From positions 458,455-522,454 of the forward strand of contig NZ_JAIUGX010000003.1 in assembly GCF_020164785.1 (NCBI RefSeq): DNA of 64,000 nucleotides, read 5' to 3'. A program made the position numbers and the translations under genes. Source of the stretch: Mesorhizobium sp. ES1-1 (GTDB taxonomy: Bacteria > Pseudomonadota > Alphaproteobacteria > Rhizobiales > Rhizobiaceae). The notes under the pieces are model-generated. The model did no database searches, had not been told where the DNA came from, and saw only the letters and a program-made list of their open reading frames with translations. Positions 39,499 through 48,706 of this stretch are shown here, piece after piece; position 1 is the stretch's first letter; each line of letters opens with the position of its first letter.

Positions 39499-39837
39499 TC
39501 AATCGCCTTGGCCGGGCTCCGCCGAGAAGTATTTCTCGAACTTGCCCGCCTCGCCGTCAAAGGATTTGGCGTCGGCGGGCGGGTCTTTCTTGGCGGTAAT
39601 GTTGGGCCATTTGTCGGCATATTCTGTGTTGATCTGCAGCCATTTGTCGAGGCCCGGCTCGGTGTCGGGCTTGATCGCGTCAGCCGGGCACTCCGGCTCG
39701 CAGACGCCGCAGTCGATGCACTCGTCGGGATGGATGACGAGCATGTTTTCGCCTTCATAGAAACAGTCGACCGGACACACCTCTATGCAGTCCATGTATT
39801 TGCACTTGATGCAATTATCGGTCACGACATAGGTCAT
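39499..39837 (-). CDS. fdxA: FdxA, seven-iron ferredoxin
   Basis: A 112-residue ferredoxin with one [3Fe-4S] and one [4Fe-4S] cluster. The cysteines are at 9, 12, 17, 21 and 25, and 40, 43, 46 and 50, the pattern of Azotobacter ferredoxin I. The C-terminal extension ([19 protein letters not shown]) is typical of the FdxA group. ATG 39837 follows GGAG on the minus strand; the frame is open further upstream but without family sequence. It is an electron carrier in the cytoplasm. Confidence 0.95.
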   Translation of the reverse strand: MTYVVTDNCIKCKYMDCIEVCPVDCFYEGENMLVIHPDECIDCGVCEPECPADAIKPDTEPGLDKWLQINTEYADKWPNITAKKDPPADAKSFDGEAGKFEKYFSAEPGQGD

Positions 39838-40043
39838 CGGTCGACTCCGGGACGTCCCGTTTTGCTGGGCTTTTGGCGTGAGGTAACGTCTTTGGCCAGC
39901 GCTTGCAAGGGCGGCCTTCGCCGGTTGCGCCGGCATTGCGGAATGGAATTCCCAACGAGGGTCATGACGCCAGCCGGTTAGTGCAGGGCCGTCACCCGTT
40001 GCGGTAGAGCTTCCCGAAGGCGCGCGTCGGCCGTGCGATCCCG

Positions 40044-40442
40044 TCAGTCCTCGCCGATCAAGCGGTCGGTCTGGCGGCGCTCGCGTTTGGTTGGCCGACC
40101 GCTGCCCGCCTCGCGCAGCGCCGGGATGGCGTCGGGCGGTTCGTCGCCCTTGGGAACCGGCGGCGGCGACATGTCCTCGTAAAGGGTCCGCGCCTCCTCG
40201 GAGGGGCCGCGCCGTACCCCCGAGTTCAGCACTTTCCAGACGAAGATGCGCCGCTCGAGCGTGATGGTCAGGACATCGCCAGGCTTGACCTGGTCGGAAG
40301 CCTGCGATGCTTTGTCGCGATTGATGCGGACCCGGCCGGCAACCACAAGTTTCGCCGCCAGCGAACGCGACTTCACGGCGCGCGCGAAGAACAGCCATTT
40401 GTCGATGCGCTGTCGGTCCCTGGCGGCCATCGGCGCAACCAT
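40044..40442 (-). CDS. S4-domain RNA-binding protein (HslR-like)
   Basis: A 132-residue protein. The N-terminal S4 domain ([35 protein letters not shown]) binds structured RNA. The segment [21 protein letters not shown] matches Hsp15/HslR, which rescues stalled 50S subunits with attached nascent tRNA. The C-terminal part is a charged tail. The start is ATG 40442 or 40430. It lies 15 bases after the helicase gene and is probably co-transcribed with it. Confidence 0.88.
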   Translation of the reverse strand: MVAPMAARDRQRIDKWLFFARAVKSRSLAAKLVVAGRVRINRDKASQASDQVKPGDVLTITLERRIFVWKVLNSGVRRGPSEEARTLYEDMSPPPVPKGDEPPDAIPALREAGSGRPTKRERRQTDRLIGED

Positions 40443-40457
40443 CGGAGCGGAGCCGGG

Positions 40458-43400
40458 CTATTTCTTCAGCTGGTCGCGCAAGGCGGCGAGCTTGGCGAAG
40501 GGCGAGTCCGGATCGAAGCGGACAGGGCGTTCCTCGCGCGGCTTGGCCTGGAAGGCCGGCTTTGCCCCGCCCTTGACGTGATCGGGCCGCCCGCCCTTGC
40601 CTTCCGGCCTGCCGCCCTTCCAGTCGGGCCGCTCGCCCTGCGGGCGGACGTCACGGCGCTGTTCGCCTTCGGCCTGCGGCTTGGGCTTGAACTTCGAACG
40701 GTCGAAGCGGGGCTTGCCCGGGCCCTCGCGCCGACCCTCATGGGCCGGACGTTCGCCGGGCGCGGCAGCCGCCGGTGCGGCGCCATCGGCAGCCGGTGCA
40801 TTGCCGCGTCCGCGCGCCTGCCCGCTGCGCTGGCGATTGTTGCGGCCTTCGTGATGACGCGGGCGCTGTTCGAAACGGCCCTGGCGCCACAGCAGGATAG
40901 GCTTGGGTGCTTCGGCCACTTCACTTTCCCCCTCGTGGGGAGCGTCGGCGCGTAGCGCCGGGGTGGGAGCAGCGACGGCACCGTCAGCATCCACCACATC
41001 ACTGGTTTCGCCAGCATCACTTGCGGAGACAGAGCCATCGCCCGCGTCGCTTTGCGCCGCGACCTCTCCCATCGAGGGAGAGGTGAGAGCGTTGTCGCCT
41101 TCGACGGCGGTGACGTTAGAAATGGCTTCCGCAGCGAGCGGACTCTCTTCCGTGACTTCGGCCGGAGCTTCGGGTTGCTCTTGCGCGGCAGGCTCGGCTG
41201 CTGTTTCCGCGGCGACCTCGGCCGGTGCTTCGACCGCAGCCTCGGCGGCAGCCGGTTCCGAACCCTCAACTGCTGCCTCAGGAGCCGCATCTGTTGCGGC
41301 AGCCTCCGCGGCCTTGGCCTGCTCGGCACGCGCGGCCTCTTCCGCTGCGAACTTGGCCGCTGCCGCTTCGCGGGCGGCATTGTCTTGGGCTTCCAGGCGG
41401 GCCTTGACCTCGGCGGCCGGTCTCGGTTCGGCACGATAGCCGAGGCCCTTCAGGATCTCTTCCATGTCGTCGGCGGTGGCGCCGAGGATCGACATCATGG
41501 GCGGCGTCACCATGAAGGCCTGGCCGTCATAGGCGCCGTCCGGACGCTGGCCGAGACCCGGTTTCCAGTTGGTCGCCGGACGGATCAGGTCCGCCAGCCG
41601 CTCCAATATATCGATGCGCACGGCGCGACGGCCGAGATTGCGGTAGCCGGCAAGCTTGTAGAAGGCCTTGTCGAAGGCCGGATCGATAACCACCGAGGTG
41701 CGCCCGGAGGCGAGCGCATGGACCACATCGCCGAAGCCCGGCTTGTCCTTGCCGTCATTCTTCAGCGCCCAAAGCAAGGTCACCAGACCGGCGGGCGCCG
41801 GCTTGATCAAGGCAGGCACGAAGACGTGGTAGGCGCCGAAACGCACGCCGAGCCGGCGAAGTGCCGCGCGGCCTTCCTGGTCGAGCGACTTCATCTCCTC
41901 GGCAATATCGCGGCGGTTGATGAGGCCGAAATTCTCGACCAGCTGGAAGGCTATGCCACGGCCGATGCCGGAGATCTGGTCGGCGTTCTTCAGGTCGACC
42001 AGCGGCTTCAAGAGCGACTCGATCTGGAAATTGACGAAACGCTCCGCCCGCGCTGCGACCTTGTCACGCGCCGGGCCGGTCAGTTGCTCATCGGCCAGCA
42101 ACACCAGGCGCGGCCTCAGCGCGTCTTCGCCCGAAACCAGCGTGCCGATCGGCGCGCCGATCCAGCGCAGCGTGCCGTCCGAGCCGAGCGCGATGTCGGC
42201 ATTGGCGCTGGCGCCGAAGCGTTCGGCGCGCGCCTCGAATTCCGCGGCCAGCGCCTTCTGCGCTGCGGTGCGCACCGCCTTGGCGTCTTCGCCGCCGGCG
42301 CTCTGGTCGGCGGTGAAACGGAACCCCTGCAGTTCGCCGACATGGTGGCCTTCGACGAGGACGGTTCCGGTAGGGCTGATTTCGGCTTCAGGCATGGTAT
42401 TTTCTCTAAGGCGCCGCATGAGGACGGAAGTCCTGCGGTCTACGAAGCGTTTCGTCAACCGCTCATGCAGCGCATCGGACAATCTGTCTTCGATTTCGCG
42501 CGTCTTTTCCTGCCAGTGTGCCTGATCGGCCAGCCAGCCGGGCCGGTTCGACACGAACGTCCAGGTACGGATCTGAGCGATGCGGTGCGACAGTGTATCG
42601 ATGTCGCCCTCCGTGGTGTCGGCGCGGCGCACCTGCTCGGCCATATAGTTCTCGTCGACATGGCCATGCCGGGCGAGGTCCGTATAGATGGACGCGATGA
42701 GATCCGCATGCTGGGCCGGCGCGATCTTGCGATAGTCCGGCAGCGCACAGGCCTCCCAAAGCAGCGCGACGCGTTTGGCGTTGGTGGCCAGCGCGCGGAT
42801 GTCCTCGTCGCGCGATAAATATTCGAGGGCCTGGGCGTCCACCGCCGGCAGCGCGCGGGTCAAGCCTTCGACCGGGGCGTTGGTTTCGATAGAACGTTTC
42901 AGCGCGTCGAGGCTGGCGAAGTCGAACTGCGCGGTGCGCCATTGCAGCACCTTCACCGGCTCGAAATCATGGCCCTCGATCTTCGTGATCAACTCCTCGT
43001 CCAGGGGGTCGACCTGGCCGGTCACGCCAAAAGTGCCGTCACGCAGATGGCGGCCGGCGCGTCCGGCGATCTGGCCAAGCTCCGCCGCGGTCAGATTGCG
43101 GTACTGGAACCCGTCGAACTTGCGGTTCTGGGCAAAGGCGACATGGTCGAGATCGAGGTTGAGGCCCATGCCGATGGCGTCGGTGGCAATGAGATAGTCG
43201 ACATCGCCCGATTGGAATAGCGCGACCTGGGCGTTGCGGGTGCGCGGGCTGAGCGCGCCAAGCACGACCGCCGCCCCGCCCTGTTGGCGGCGGATCAGTT
43301 CGGCGATGGCATAGACCTCGTCGGCGGAGAAGGCGACGATCGCCGTGCGCCGCGGCAGGCGGGTCAGCTTCTTCGATCCGGCATAGGCCAGATGCGACAG

Positions 43401-43874
43401 CCTCGGCCGCGTCACCACTGAGACGCCCCTCAGCAGGCGCTGGAGGATGCCCTGCATGGTGGCCGCACCCAGCAGCAGGGTTTCCTGGCGACCGCGAAGA
43501 TGCAGGATGCGATCGGTGAAGATGTGGCCGCGCTCGAGGTCGCCGGCCAGCTGCACCTCGTCGATGGCGACGAACGCAGCCTCGGTCGTTCGGGGCATGG
43601 CCTCGACCGTGCAGACGGAATATTTCGCGCCGGCCGGCTGGATCTTCTCTTCGCCGGTAATGAGCGAGACCTTGTGCGCTCCGACCTTCTCGCAGACGCG
43701 GCTGTAAACCTCCCGCGCCAGCAGCCTGAGCGGCAGGCCGATGATGCCGCTCTCATGCGCGACCATGCGCTCGATGGCGAGATGGGTCTTGCCGGTGTTG
43801 GTTGGCCCAAGCACGGCGGTCACGTCGCGGCCCGACAGGATCAGCGGCTCGGCGGGTTTCGGCTGGATGTTCAT
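40458..43874 (-). CDS. SUV3-like superfamily 2 RNA helicase
   Basis: A 1138-residue protein. The helicase core has GPTNTGKT (23-30), DEVQLAGD, and the C-terminal motifs [18 protein letters not shown] and [10 protein letters not shown], the pattern of mitochondrial SUV3 and its bacterial relatives. A large middle region follows, then an Ala/Glu/Pro-rich disordered linker (about 810-1000) and a basic Arg/Gly/Lys-rich tail. It probably unwinds RNA during decay or ribosome assembly. Two palindromic repeats lie within the linker coding sequence (see repeats). The start at 43874 gives [15 protein letters not shown], the family N-terminus; the frame from 43949 adds 25 residues. Confidence 0.9.
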   Translation of the reverse strand: MNIQPKPAEPLILSGRDVTAVLGPTNTGKTHLAIERMVAHESGIIGLPLRLLAREVYSRVCEKVGAHKVSLITGEEKIQPAGAKYSVCTVEAMPRTTEAAFVAIDEVQLAGDLERGHIFTDRILHLRGRQETLLLGAATMQGILQRLLRGVSVVTRPRLSHLAYAGSKKLTRLPRRTAIVAFSADEVYAIAELIRRQQGGAAVVLGALSPRTRNAQVALFQSGDVDYLIATDAIGMGLNLDLDHVAFAQNRKFDGFQYRNLTAAELGQIAGRAGRHLRDGTFGVTGQVDPLDEELITKIEGHDFEPVKVLQWRTAQFDFASLDALKRSIETNAPVEGLTRALPAVDAQALEYLSRDEDIRALATNAKRVALLWEACALPDYRKIAPAQHADLIASIYTDLARHGHVDENYMAEQVRRADTTEGDIDTLSHRIAQIRTWTFVSNRPGWLADQAHWQEKTREIEDRLSDALHERLTKRFVDRRTSVLMRRLRENTMPEAEISPTGTVLVEGHHVGELQGFRFTADQSAGGEDAKAVRTAAQKALAAEFEARAERFGASANADIALGSDGTLRWIGAPIGTLVSGEDALRPRLVLLADEQLTGPARDKVAARAERFVNFQIESLLKPLVDLKNADQISGIGRGIAFQLVENFGLINRRDIAEEMKSLDQEGRAALRRLGVRFGAYHVFVPALIKPAPAGLVTLLWALKNDGKDKPGFGDVVHALASGRTSVVIDPAFDKAFYKLAGYRNLGRRAVRIDILERLADLIRPATNWKPGLGQRPDGAYDGQAFMVTPPMMSILGATADDMEEILKGLGYRAEPRPAAEVKARLEAQDNAAREAAAAKFAAEEAARAEQAKAAEAAATDAAPEAAVEGSEPAAAEAAVEAPAEVAAETAAEPAAQEQPEAPAEVTEESPLAAEAISNVTAVEGDNALTSPSMGEVAAQSDAGDGSVSASDAGETSDVVDADGAVAAPTPALRADAPHEGESEVAEAPKPILLWRQGRFEQRPRHHEGRNNRQRSGQARGRGNAPAADGAAPAAAAPGERPAHEGRREGPGKPRFDRSKFKPKPQAEGEQRRDVRPQGERPDWKGGRPEGKGGRPDHVKGGAKPAFQAKPREERPVRFDPDSPFAKLAALRDQLKK
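40918..40972. repeat. Intergenic-type palindromic repeat inside the helicase gene (first)
   Basis: The segment reads CCCCCTCGTGGGGAGCGTCG and GCGCGTAGCGCCGGGGTGGG, resembling a repeat that normally lies between rhizobial genes. Here it is in frame and encodes [18 protein letters not shown] in the disordered tail. Confidence 0.55.
41066..41088. repeat. Palindromic repeat inside the helicase gene (second)
   Basis: CCTCTCCC-ATCGA-GGGAGAGG (written in three parts; perfect 8-base arms with a short loop) encodes part of [12 protein letters not shown] in the disordered linker. The sequence has the look of a mobile palindromic element captured as coding sequence. Confidence 0.55.
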
Positions 43875-44514
43875 CGACCTGGAAATAAGGCTTCTGGCCT
43901 CTGTTTGTCGGGACCGGCCCCTGGATGGCGCGTATGACAGCCGACACATAGGGATTTAGAGCGCCAAGCGAAAGCGGAATGTTCAACCGACTGCTTTGAG
44001 AGGCATGTGGGACGTCTCGAGCGCTGGCGATTAACGGATGGAACGAGTCTGGAACGAATCGGCGACGAATCAGTGACTCCTGCGGATTCAGCTTTTGTTC
44101 ACGGCTATATGTGGAATTCGCGGTCGTGAGACTCACCACATGATGAATCGGCGACGTGGCCCGTTTCATGCTGAGACCCAAACTGCATTAACCTTTGCCG
44201 CCGGCGATCACACCAACGTATTGCCGCGGCGCAAGCTTATGGAATTGTTGATCTTTGCTCGTCGCATCACGGCTGCGAAGCCACATTCCAGCGGCCGTGA
44301 TTTACGTTTCAGCCAAAGCTCGAACCAATCTGCGACTGTCGGCGATGTTGGTGTCTCCGCGTGTTGTCCACCCCGACATCTCGTGTTGTCCACAGCTTGT
44401 CCACCGGCAACCCACAAAGTTGCAGCGAAGTTTCGCACAGCCGGCACGGATGCCGCTATCGGCCGGTCGGCAGACCGGCCGGTATCGAAACTGCGCGAAA
44501 CTCCGGCAATATTT
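43875..44514. other. Long gap between the helicase and phaB
   Basis: A 640-base gap without a supported gene. It contains the helicase promoter, a tandem-like stretch with GGAACGA repeats (44,039-44,056), three 9-mers TTGTCCAC[AC] at 44364, 44386 and 44397 that differ by one or two bases from the DnaA box, and a 9-base-pair hairpin (CGGCCGGTC, 44460-44468, with 44473-44481) 34 bases beyond the phaB stop that may end the phaAB transcript, although it has no T-tract. Confidence 0.5.
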
Positions 44515-45240
44515 TCAGGCTATATACTGGCCGCCATTGGCGGTCAGCGTTGAGCCCGTTATAAAGCCGGCATCCTCGGAGGCCAGGAAAACGACGCAGC
44601 GGGCGATCTCTTCCGGTTCGCCCATGCGACCCACCGGAATCTGCGGGATAATCCGCTCGTTGAGGACCTTCTCGTCGATCGCCTTTACCATTTCGGTGGC
44701 GATGTAGCCGGGGCAGATGACATTGACGGTGATACCGGCGCGCGCACCCTCCTGGGCAAGCGCCTTGGTAAAGCCGATGTCGCCGGCTTTGGCGGCGGAA
44801 TAGTTGACCTGGCCGGCCTGGCCCTTCTGGCCGTTGATCGACGAAATGGTGATGACGCGGCCGAACTTGCGCTCGCGCATGCCGGCCCACAGCGGATGCG
44901 TCATGTTAAATACGCCGGAAAGGTTGGTGTCGATGACCTCTTTCCACTGGTCGCGGGTGATCTTGTGGAACATGGCGTCGCGGGTGATGCCGGCATTGTT
45001 GACCAGCACCGAGACCGGGCCTAGATCGGCCTCGACCTGTTTGATGCCGGTGGCGCAGGCATCATAGTCGGCGACCGACCATTTGTAGACCGGAATGCCG
45101 GTGACATCCTTGAACTTGGCCGCCGCCTCATCGTTGCCGGCATAGTTCGCGGCAACCGAATAGCCGGCGTTCTTCAGCGCCATCGATATCGCCGCGCCGA
45201 TACCGCGCGACCCGCCTGTGACGATTGCAACCTTGGTCAT
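44515..45240 (-). CDS. phaB: PhaB, acetoacetyl-CoA reductase
   Basis: A 241-residue short-chain dehydrogenase. The NADPH loop is GGSRGIGAAI (9-18), and the catalytic residues are Ser134, Tyr147 and Lys151 in the SINGQKGQAGQVNYSAAKAG region that is characteristic of PhaB. It reduces acetoacetyl-CoA to 3-hydroxybutyryl-CoA, the monomer for polyhydroxybutyrate. It follows phaA on the same strand across a 117-base gap with a large inverted repeat. No polymerase (phaC) is in the window. Confidence 0.95.
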   Translation of the reverse strand: MTKVAIVTGGSRGIGAAISMALKNAGYSVAANYAGNDEAAAKFKDVTGIPVYKWSVADYDACATGIKQVEADLGPVSVLVNNAGITRDAMFHKITRDQWKEVIDTNLSGVFNMTHPLWAGMRERKFGRVITISSINGQKGQAGQVNYSAAKAGDIGFTKALAQEGARAGITVNVICPGYIATEMVKAIDEKVLNERIIPQIPVGRMGEPEEIARCVVFLASEDAGFITGSTLTANGGQYIA

Positions 45241-45267
45241 AGTGCTCCCTCCCTTTGGTTGGGGCGC

Positions 45268-45348
45268 GAACAGGGAGTAGCGAATAGCAGGTCGGGATCC
45301 AATGTCCCTTCGCCGACGCAGTTCTTCCCCGTTCGCTACCCCCTGTTC
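45268..45348. repeat. Inverted repeat between phaA and phaB
   Basis: Arms of 17 bases (GAACAGGGAGTAGCGAA at 45268-45284 and its complement with one mismatch at 45332-45348) are separated by 47 bases. The sequence resembles small rhizobial intergenic repeats. In the phaAB transcript it would form a stable hairpin. Confidence 0.6.
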
Positions 45349-45357
45349 ACTTCCATC

Positions 45358-46536
45358 TCAGAGCGCCTCGACGCACATGGCGACACCCATGCCGCCGCCG
45401 ATGCACAGTGTGGCGAGGCCCTTCTTCGCCCCACGACGGCGCATTTCGTAGACCAGCGTGTTGAAGATGCGGGCGCCCGACGCGCCGATCGGATGGCCGA
45501 TTGCGATGGCGCCGCCATTGACATTGACGATCGCGGGATCCCAACCCATGTCCTTATTGACGGCGCAGGCTTGGGCGGCAAAGGCTTCGTTGGCCTCGAT
45601 GAGGTCAAGATCGCCTACCGACCAGCCCGCCTTTTCCAAAGCCTTGCGCGACGCTGGAATGGGTCCTGTTCCCATAATCGCCGGATCGACGCCGGCGGTC
45701 GCCCAGGAGGCAATGCGCGCCAGCGGCGTGATGCCGCGCCGCTGCGTCTCCGCTTCGCTCATGAGCACCACGCCGGCGGCCCCGTCATTGATGCCCGATG
45801 CGTTGGCGGCGGTTACCGTGCCGTCCTTGTCGAAGGCCGGCTTGAGCCTGGTCATGGCGTCGAGGGTCGCGCCATGGCGGATATACTCGTCCTGGTCGAC
45901 AATGGTGTCGCCTTTCTTGCCCTTGAGCGTGACGGCGACGATCTCGTCGTTGAATTTGCCGGCCTTCTGCGCTGCCTCGGCCTTGTTCTGGGAAGCGAGC
46001 GCGAACTGGTCCTGGTCATCGCGGGTGATCTGGAACTGGCGGGCGACATTCTCGGCCGTGTTGCCCATGTGATAGCCGTTGAAGGCATCCCACAATCCGT
46101 CCTTGATCATGGTGTCGATCAGCTTGAAGTCGCCCATCTTGACGCCGGCGCGCAGGTGCTGGGCGTGCGCTGAAAGCGACATCGATTCCTGTCCGCCGGC
46201 GATAATCACCTTGGCGTCGCCGCCGGCGATCTGCTGCATGCCGAGCGCAATCGCGCGCAAGCCCGAGCCGCAGACCTGGTTGAGGCCCCAGGCTGTGGTT
46301 TCCTTCGGCAGGCCGGCATTGATCGATGCCTGCCGGGCCGGGTTCTGGCCCTGCGCGGCGGTCAACACCTGGCCCAAAATGACCTCGTCGACCTCGGCGG
46401 CTTCCACACCGGCGCGCGACAGCAACTCCCTGATGACGACGGCGCCGAGTTCATGCGCCGGGGTGGCCGCGAACGCTCCGTTGAAGGATCCGACCGGCGT
46501 GCGCGCGGCACTGGCAATAACGATGGAAGCGGACAT
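45358..46536 (-). CDS. phaA: PhaA, acetyl-CoA acetyltransferase (thiolase)
   Basis: A 392-residue biosynthetic thiolase that condenses two acetyl-CoA. Catalytic residues are Cys89 (NQVCGSGLRA), His348 (IAIGHPIGASGAR) and Cys378 (LCIGGGMGVA). Length and motifs are complete. It leads the phaAB operon and is divergent from phaR, so both are probably controlled from the shared 295-base region. Confidence 0.96.
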   Translation of the reverse strand: MSASIVIASAARTPVGSFNGAFAATPAHELGAVVIRELLSRAGVEAAEVDEVILGQVLTAAQGQNPARQASINAGLPKETTAWGLNQVCGSGLRAIALGMQQIAGGDAKVIIAGGQESMSLSAHAQHLRAGVKMGDFKLIDTMIKDGLWDAFNGYHMGNTAENVARQFQITRDDQDQFALASQNKAEAAQKAGKFNDEIVAVTLKGKKGDTIVDQDEYIRHGATLDAMTRLKPAFDKDGTVTAANASGINDGAAGVVLMSEAETQRRGITPLARIASWATAGVDPAIMGTGPIPASRKALEKAGWSVGDLDLIEANEAFAAQACAVNKDMGWDPAIVNVNGGAIAIGHPIGASGARIFNTLVYEMRRRGAKKGLATLCIGGGMGVAMCVEAL

Positions 46537-46660
46537 GTTCTTCTCCAGACTTCAGGCTGTTAGCTGCGTGTAAGGACTTTTCTTGCCCTTTCCAGAACCC
46601 GAGTCAAACCTGAATTGGGCATGGGTCCCGTGTGCTGCGGGCAGGGCGGGGGACGCGATC

Positions 46661-46731
46661 GCAGCAGCCAGTCCAATGCTGCGCAGCAAATTTTGGCCGC
46701 CGTGCAGCATTTAATGATCCCGCACTGCACA
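46661..46731. promoter_or_regulatory. TGC-rich palindromic operator, candidate PhaR site
   Basis: A perfect 12-base palindrome, TGCTGCGCAGCA, lies at 46677-46688. Around it are GCAGCAGCC (46661), TGCAGCA (46703-46709) and CTGCAC (46725-46730). PhaR repressors of Paracoccus and Rhodobacter bind TGC-rich sites of the CTGC-Nx-GCAG type. The position between phaR and phaAB fits autoregulation. Binding is inferred. Confidence 0.55.
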
Positions 46732-46831
46732 AACCGCTTGGAATTGCGCGGGTTTTGGGCATATCCTCAAAAAAGGCACAATCGTTACCGGCACCTTACA
46801 ACAGGCGCGCCGGTGTCCCGGGAGGATACAG

Positions 46832-47440
46832 ATGGCCGCGAAAGACGATCCGATCATCATCAAGAAATACGCCAATCGCCGCCTCTACAATACCGGTACC
46901 AGCACCTATGTGACCCTCGAAGACCTGGCCGAGATGGTCAAGAAGGGCGAGGACTTCACCGTTCAGGACGCCAAGACCGGCGACGACATCACGCATCCGG
47001 TTCTGACCCAGATCATCTTCGAACTCGAGAACAAGGATGGGCAGAACATGCTGCCGATCCCGTTCCTGCGCCAGTTGATTGCCTATTATGGCGACCAGAT
47101 GCAGATGATCGTGCCGAGCTTCCTCGAACAGTCCATGCTCGCTTTCTCCAAGGAGCAGGAGCGCTTTCGCGAGCAGATGAAGGGCGCGATCGGCAAGTCG
47201 CCGCTCGACATGATGAAGATCACCACGCCGATCAAGGCGCTGGAGGAGCAGACGCGCCGCAATATGGAGATGTTCCAGAATGCGATGCGGCTGTTCACCC
47301 CGTTTCCGCCCGGGGGCGCCGCGCCTGCCGCCGCCCAGGCCGAGCCGGCGCGGAAGGATGCGCCGGAAAAGCCTGATGATTTGCAGGAACTCAAAGAGCA
47401 GATCGCCGCCATGCAGCGGAAGCTCGACACAATGTCGTGA
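46832..47440 (+). CDS. phaR: PhaR (AniA), polyhydroxyalkanoate synthesis repressor
   Basis: A 202-residue repressor. The N-terminal PHB/PHA accumulation regulator domain begins IIIKKYANRRLYNTGTSTYVTLEDLAEMVKKGEDFTVQDAKTGDDITHPVL, the near-invariant signature. The rest is amphipathic helix and an Ala/Pro-rich tail ending in a possible coiled coil (LQELKEQIAAMQRKLDTM). PhaR senses polymer granules and controls phasin and carbon-flow genes. GGGAGG before the ATG supports the start. Confidence 0.95.
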   Translation: MAAKDDPIIIKKYANRRLYNTGTSTYVTLEDLAEMVKKGEDFTVQDAKTGDDITHPVLTQIIFELENKDGQNMLPIPFLRQLIAYYGDQMQMIVPSFLEQSMLAFSKEQERFREQMKGAIGKSPLDMMKITTPIKALEEQTRRNMEMFQNAMRLFTPFPPGGAAPAAAQAEPARKDAPEKPDDLQELKEQIAAMQRKLDTMS

Positions 47441-47490
47441 CGTTCCGGATCCAATGATCCGACAGCCAGCCTCGCCTTGTTCACTGTGAT

Positions 47491-48627
47491 CTAGGGTAGC
47501 GGCCCCGCATAGCGACCGCGCGGCCTGATGAGACTTCCGCTCGTTATCTGCTCCACGGCATGCGCGGCCCAGCCGACGCTGCGGCCGAGTGCGAACAGCC
47601 GGAAGGGCGCATCGGGCGGCAGGTTCAGCCTGCGCGTCAGGGCGGCCAGCGCAAAGTCTACGTTCGGGCGCTCCCCGGTCGCGGCAAGGGCAGCGTCGCG
47701 CAGTAATGACATCGTGTCATCGACCTCGACACCGCTCAGCAGCGCCGCTGCCCGTGGATCGCCTTCAGGGTAAAGCGGATGGCCAAACCCGGGCAAGGGA
47801 CGGTCATGATCGAGCCAAAGGCCGATCGTTGCATCCGCGCCTTGCCTAGCCGCATCGTCGGCCAGTCGCATCACCGCCTCGCCGGCGCCGCCATGGCGCG
47901 GCCCCGACAATGTGGCGAGGCCGGCGAGGAGACAGGCGGCCAGCGATGCGCCTGTCGAAGCAGCGACGCGGGCGGCGAATGTCGATGCGTTCAGTTCGTG
48001 GTCGGCAAGCAGCACGAGCGCATGGCGGATCTCTTCGGCGCCACGCGCGTCCACCGACCAACCGTGCGCCAATCGCTCATGAACGCGCCCTGGTCCCGAT
48101 GCGCCCACCGCTCCAGCCAGCACGCCCACCGCCTGTGCCGCATCGGCATGCAAGGCGGCGGCGCCGCGCCCCAGCGATGGACGCCCCTGGCCCGCCAGCG
48201 CAGCAAGCCGCGCGAAGGCTAAGGCGCGGCCGTCTGCGAGCGCTTCATCCGGCGACGGCACGTCGAAAGCCGGCGGTTCAGGCAAGTCCCAGAGAACGGC
48301 GGCCGTGTCTTCCAGCGTGGCATGCTCGCACAGCTCGACGGCATCCTGGCCACGATAGATGAGACGTCCGTGCGATACGGTCGAGATTGCTGTGACGATC
48401 GACGGCTCGCCCCAGGCAATGGCGCTTTCGGCGATGGCTGAGGGGCTGCGTCCCCGTGCCCGGCGGACCGCCAGAGCGGCGATGTCATCGGCGCGGTACT
48501 GGCTTCGTCTCGGGTCCGCCCGGTCGGGCCGCATGGCGATGCGTCCACGGCTGACATAGGCGTACAGCGTCTGTGCCCGTACCTTCAGCCGCTCCAACGC
48601 TTCTTCCCGGGAAAGCCATTCCGACAT
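47491..48627 (-). CDS. Citrate synthase-like protein with N-terminal DNA-binding domain
   Basis: A 378-residue protein. Residues 1-60 form a MerR/excisionase-like helix-turn-helix (WLSREEALERLKVRAQTLYAYVSRGRI). The rest is a citrate synthase fold: ADHELNASTFAARV, the catalytic His in GPRHGG, the second His in GFGHPLYP, and the Asp in NVDFALAAL. The three catalytic residues appear intact, so it may be an enzyme, a regulator that senses CoA or oxaloacetate, or both. It is divergent from a second citrate-synthase-like gene across a 79-base region with repeated TTGAT motifs. Confidence 0.85.
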   Translation of the reverse strand: MSEWLSREEALERLKVRAQTLYAYVSRGRIAMRPDRADPRRSQYRADDIAALAVRRARGRSPSAIAESAIAWGEPSIVTAISTVSHGRLIYRGQDAVELCEHATLEDTAAVLWDLPEPPAFDVPSPDEALADGRALAFARLAALAGQGRPSLGRGAAALHADAAQAVGVLAGAVGASGPGRVHERLAHGWSVDARGAEEIRHALVLLADHELNASTFAARVAASTGASLAACLLAGLATLSGPRHGGAGEAVMRLADDAARQGADATIGLWLDHDRPLPGFGHPLYPEGDPRAAALLSGVEVDDTMSLLRDAALAATGERPNVDFALAALTRRLNLPPDAPFRLFALGRSVGWAAHAVEQITSGSLIRPRGRYAGPLP

Positions 48628-48628
48628 A

Positions 48629-48667
48629 TTGATTCACTTGATCAAGATTGATGAGCATTCCATCAAG
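48629..48667. promoter_or_regulatory. Repeated TTGAT operator between the citrate-synthase-like genes
   Basis: TTGAT occurs at 48629, 48638 and 48648, that is at 9-10-base steps on one helix face, and in reverse (ATCAA) at 48662-48666. The middle copy is part of the perfect palindrome CTTGATCAAG (48637-48646). It is adjacent to the start of the helix-turn-helix protein gene, a likely autoregulatory site. Inferred. Confidence 0.5.
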
Positions 48668-48706
48668 CCTTATCTCGCATCCGGAAGCGGTTCAAGGAGA
48701 CAGGCA

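Noticed and set aside
41052..42818. Open frame of about 590 codons opposite the helicase gene
   Set aside because: Shadow of the helicase; its sequence mirrors helicase codons and shows no domain.
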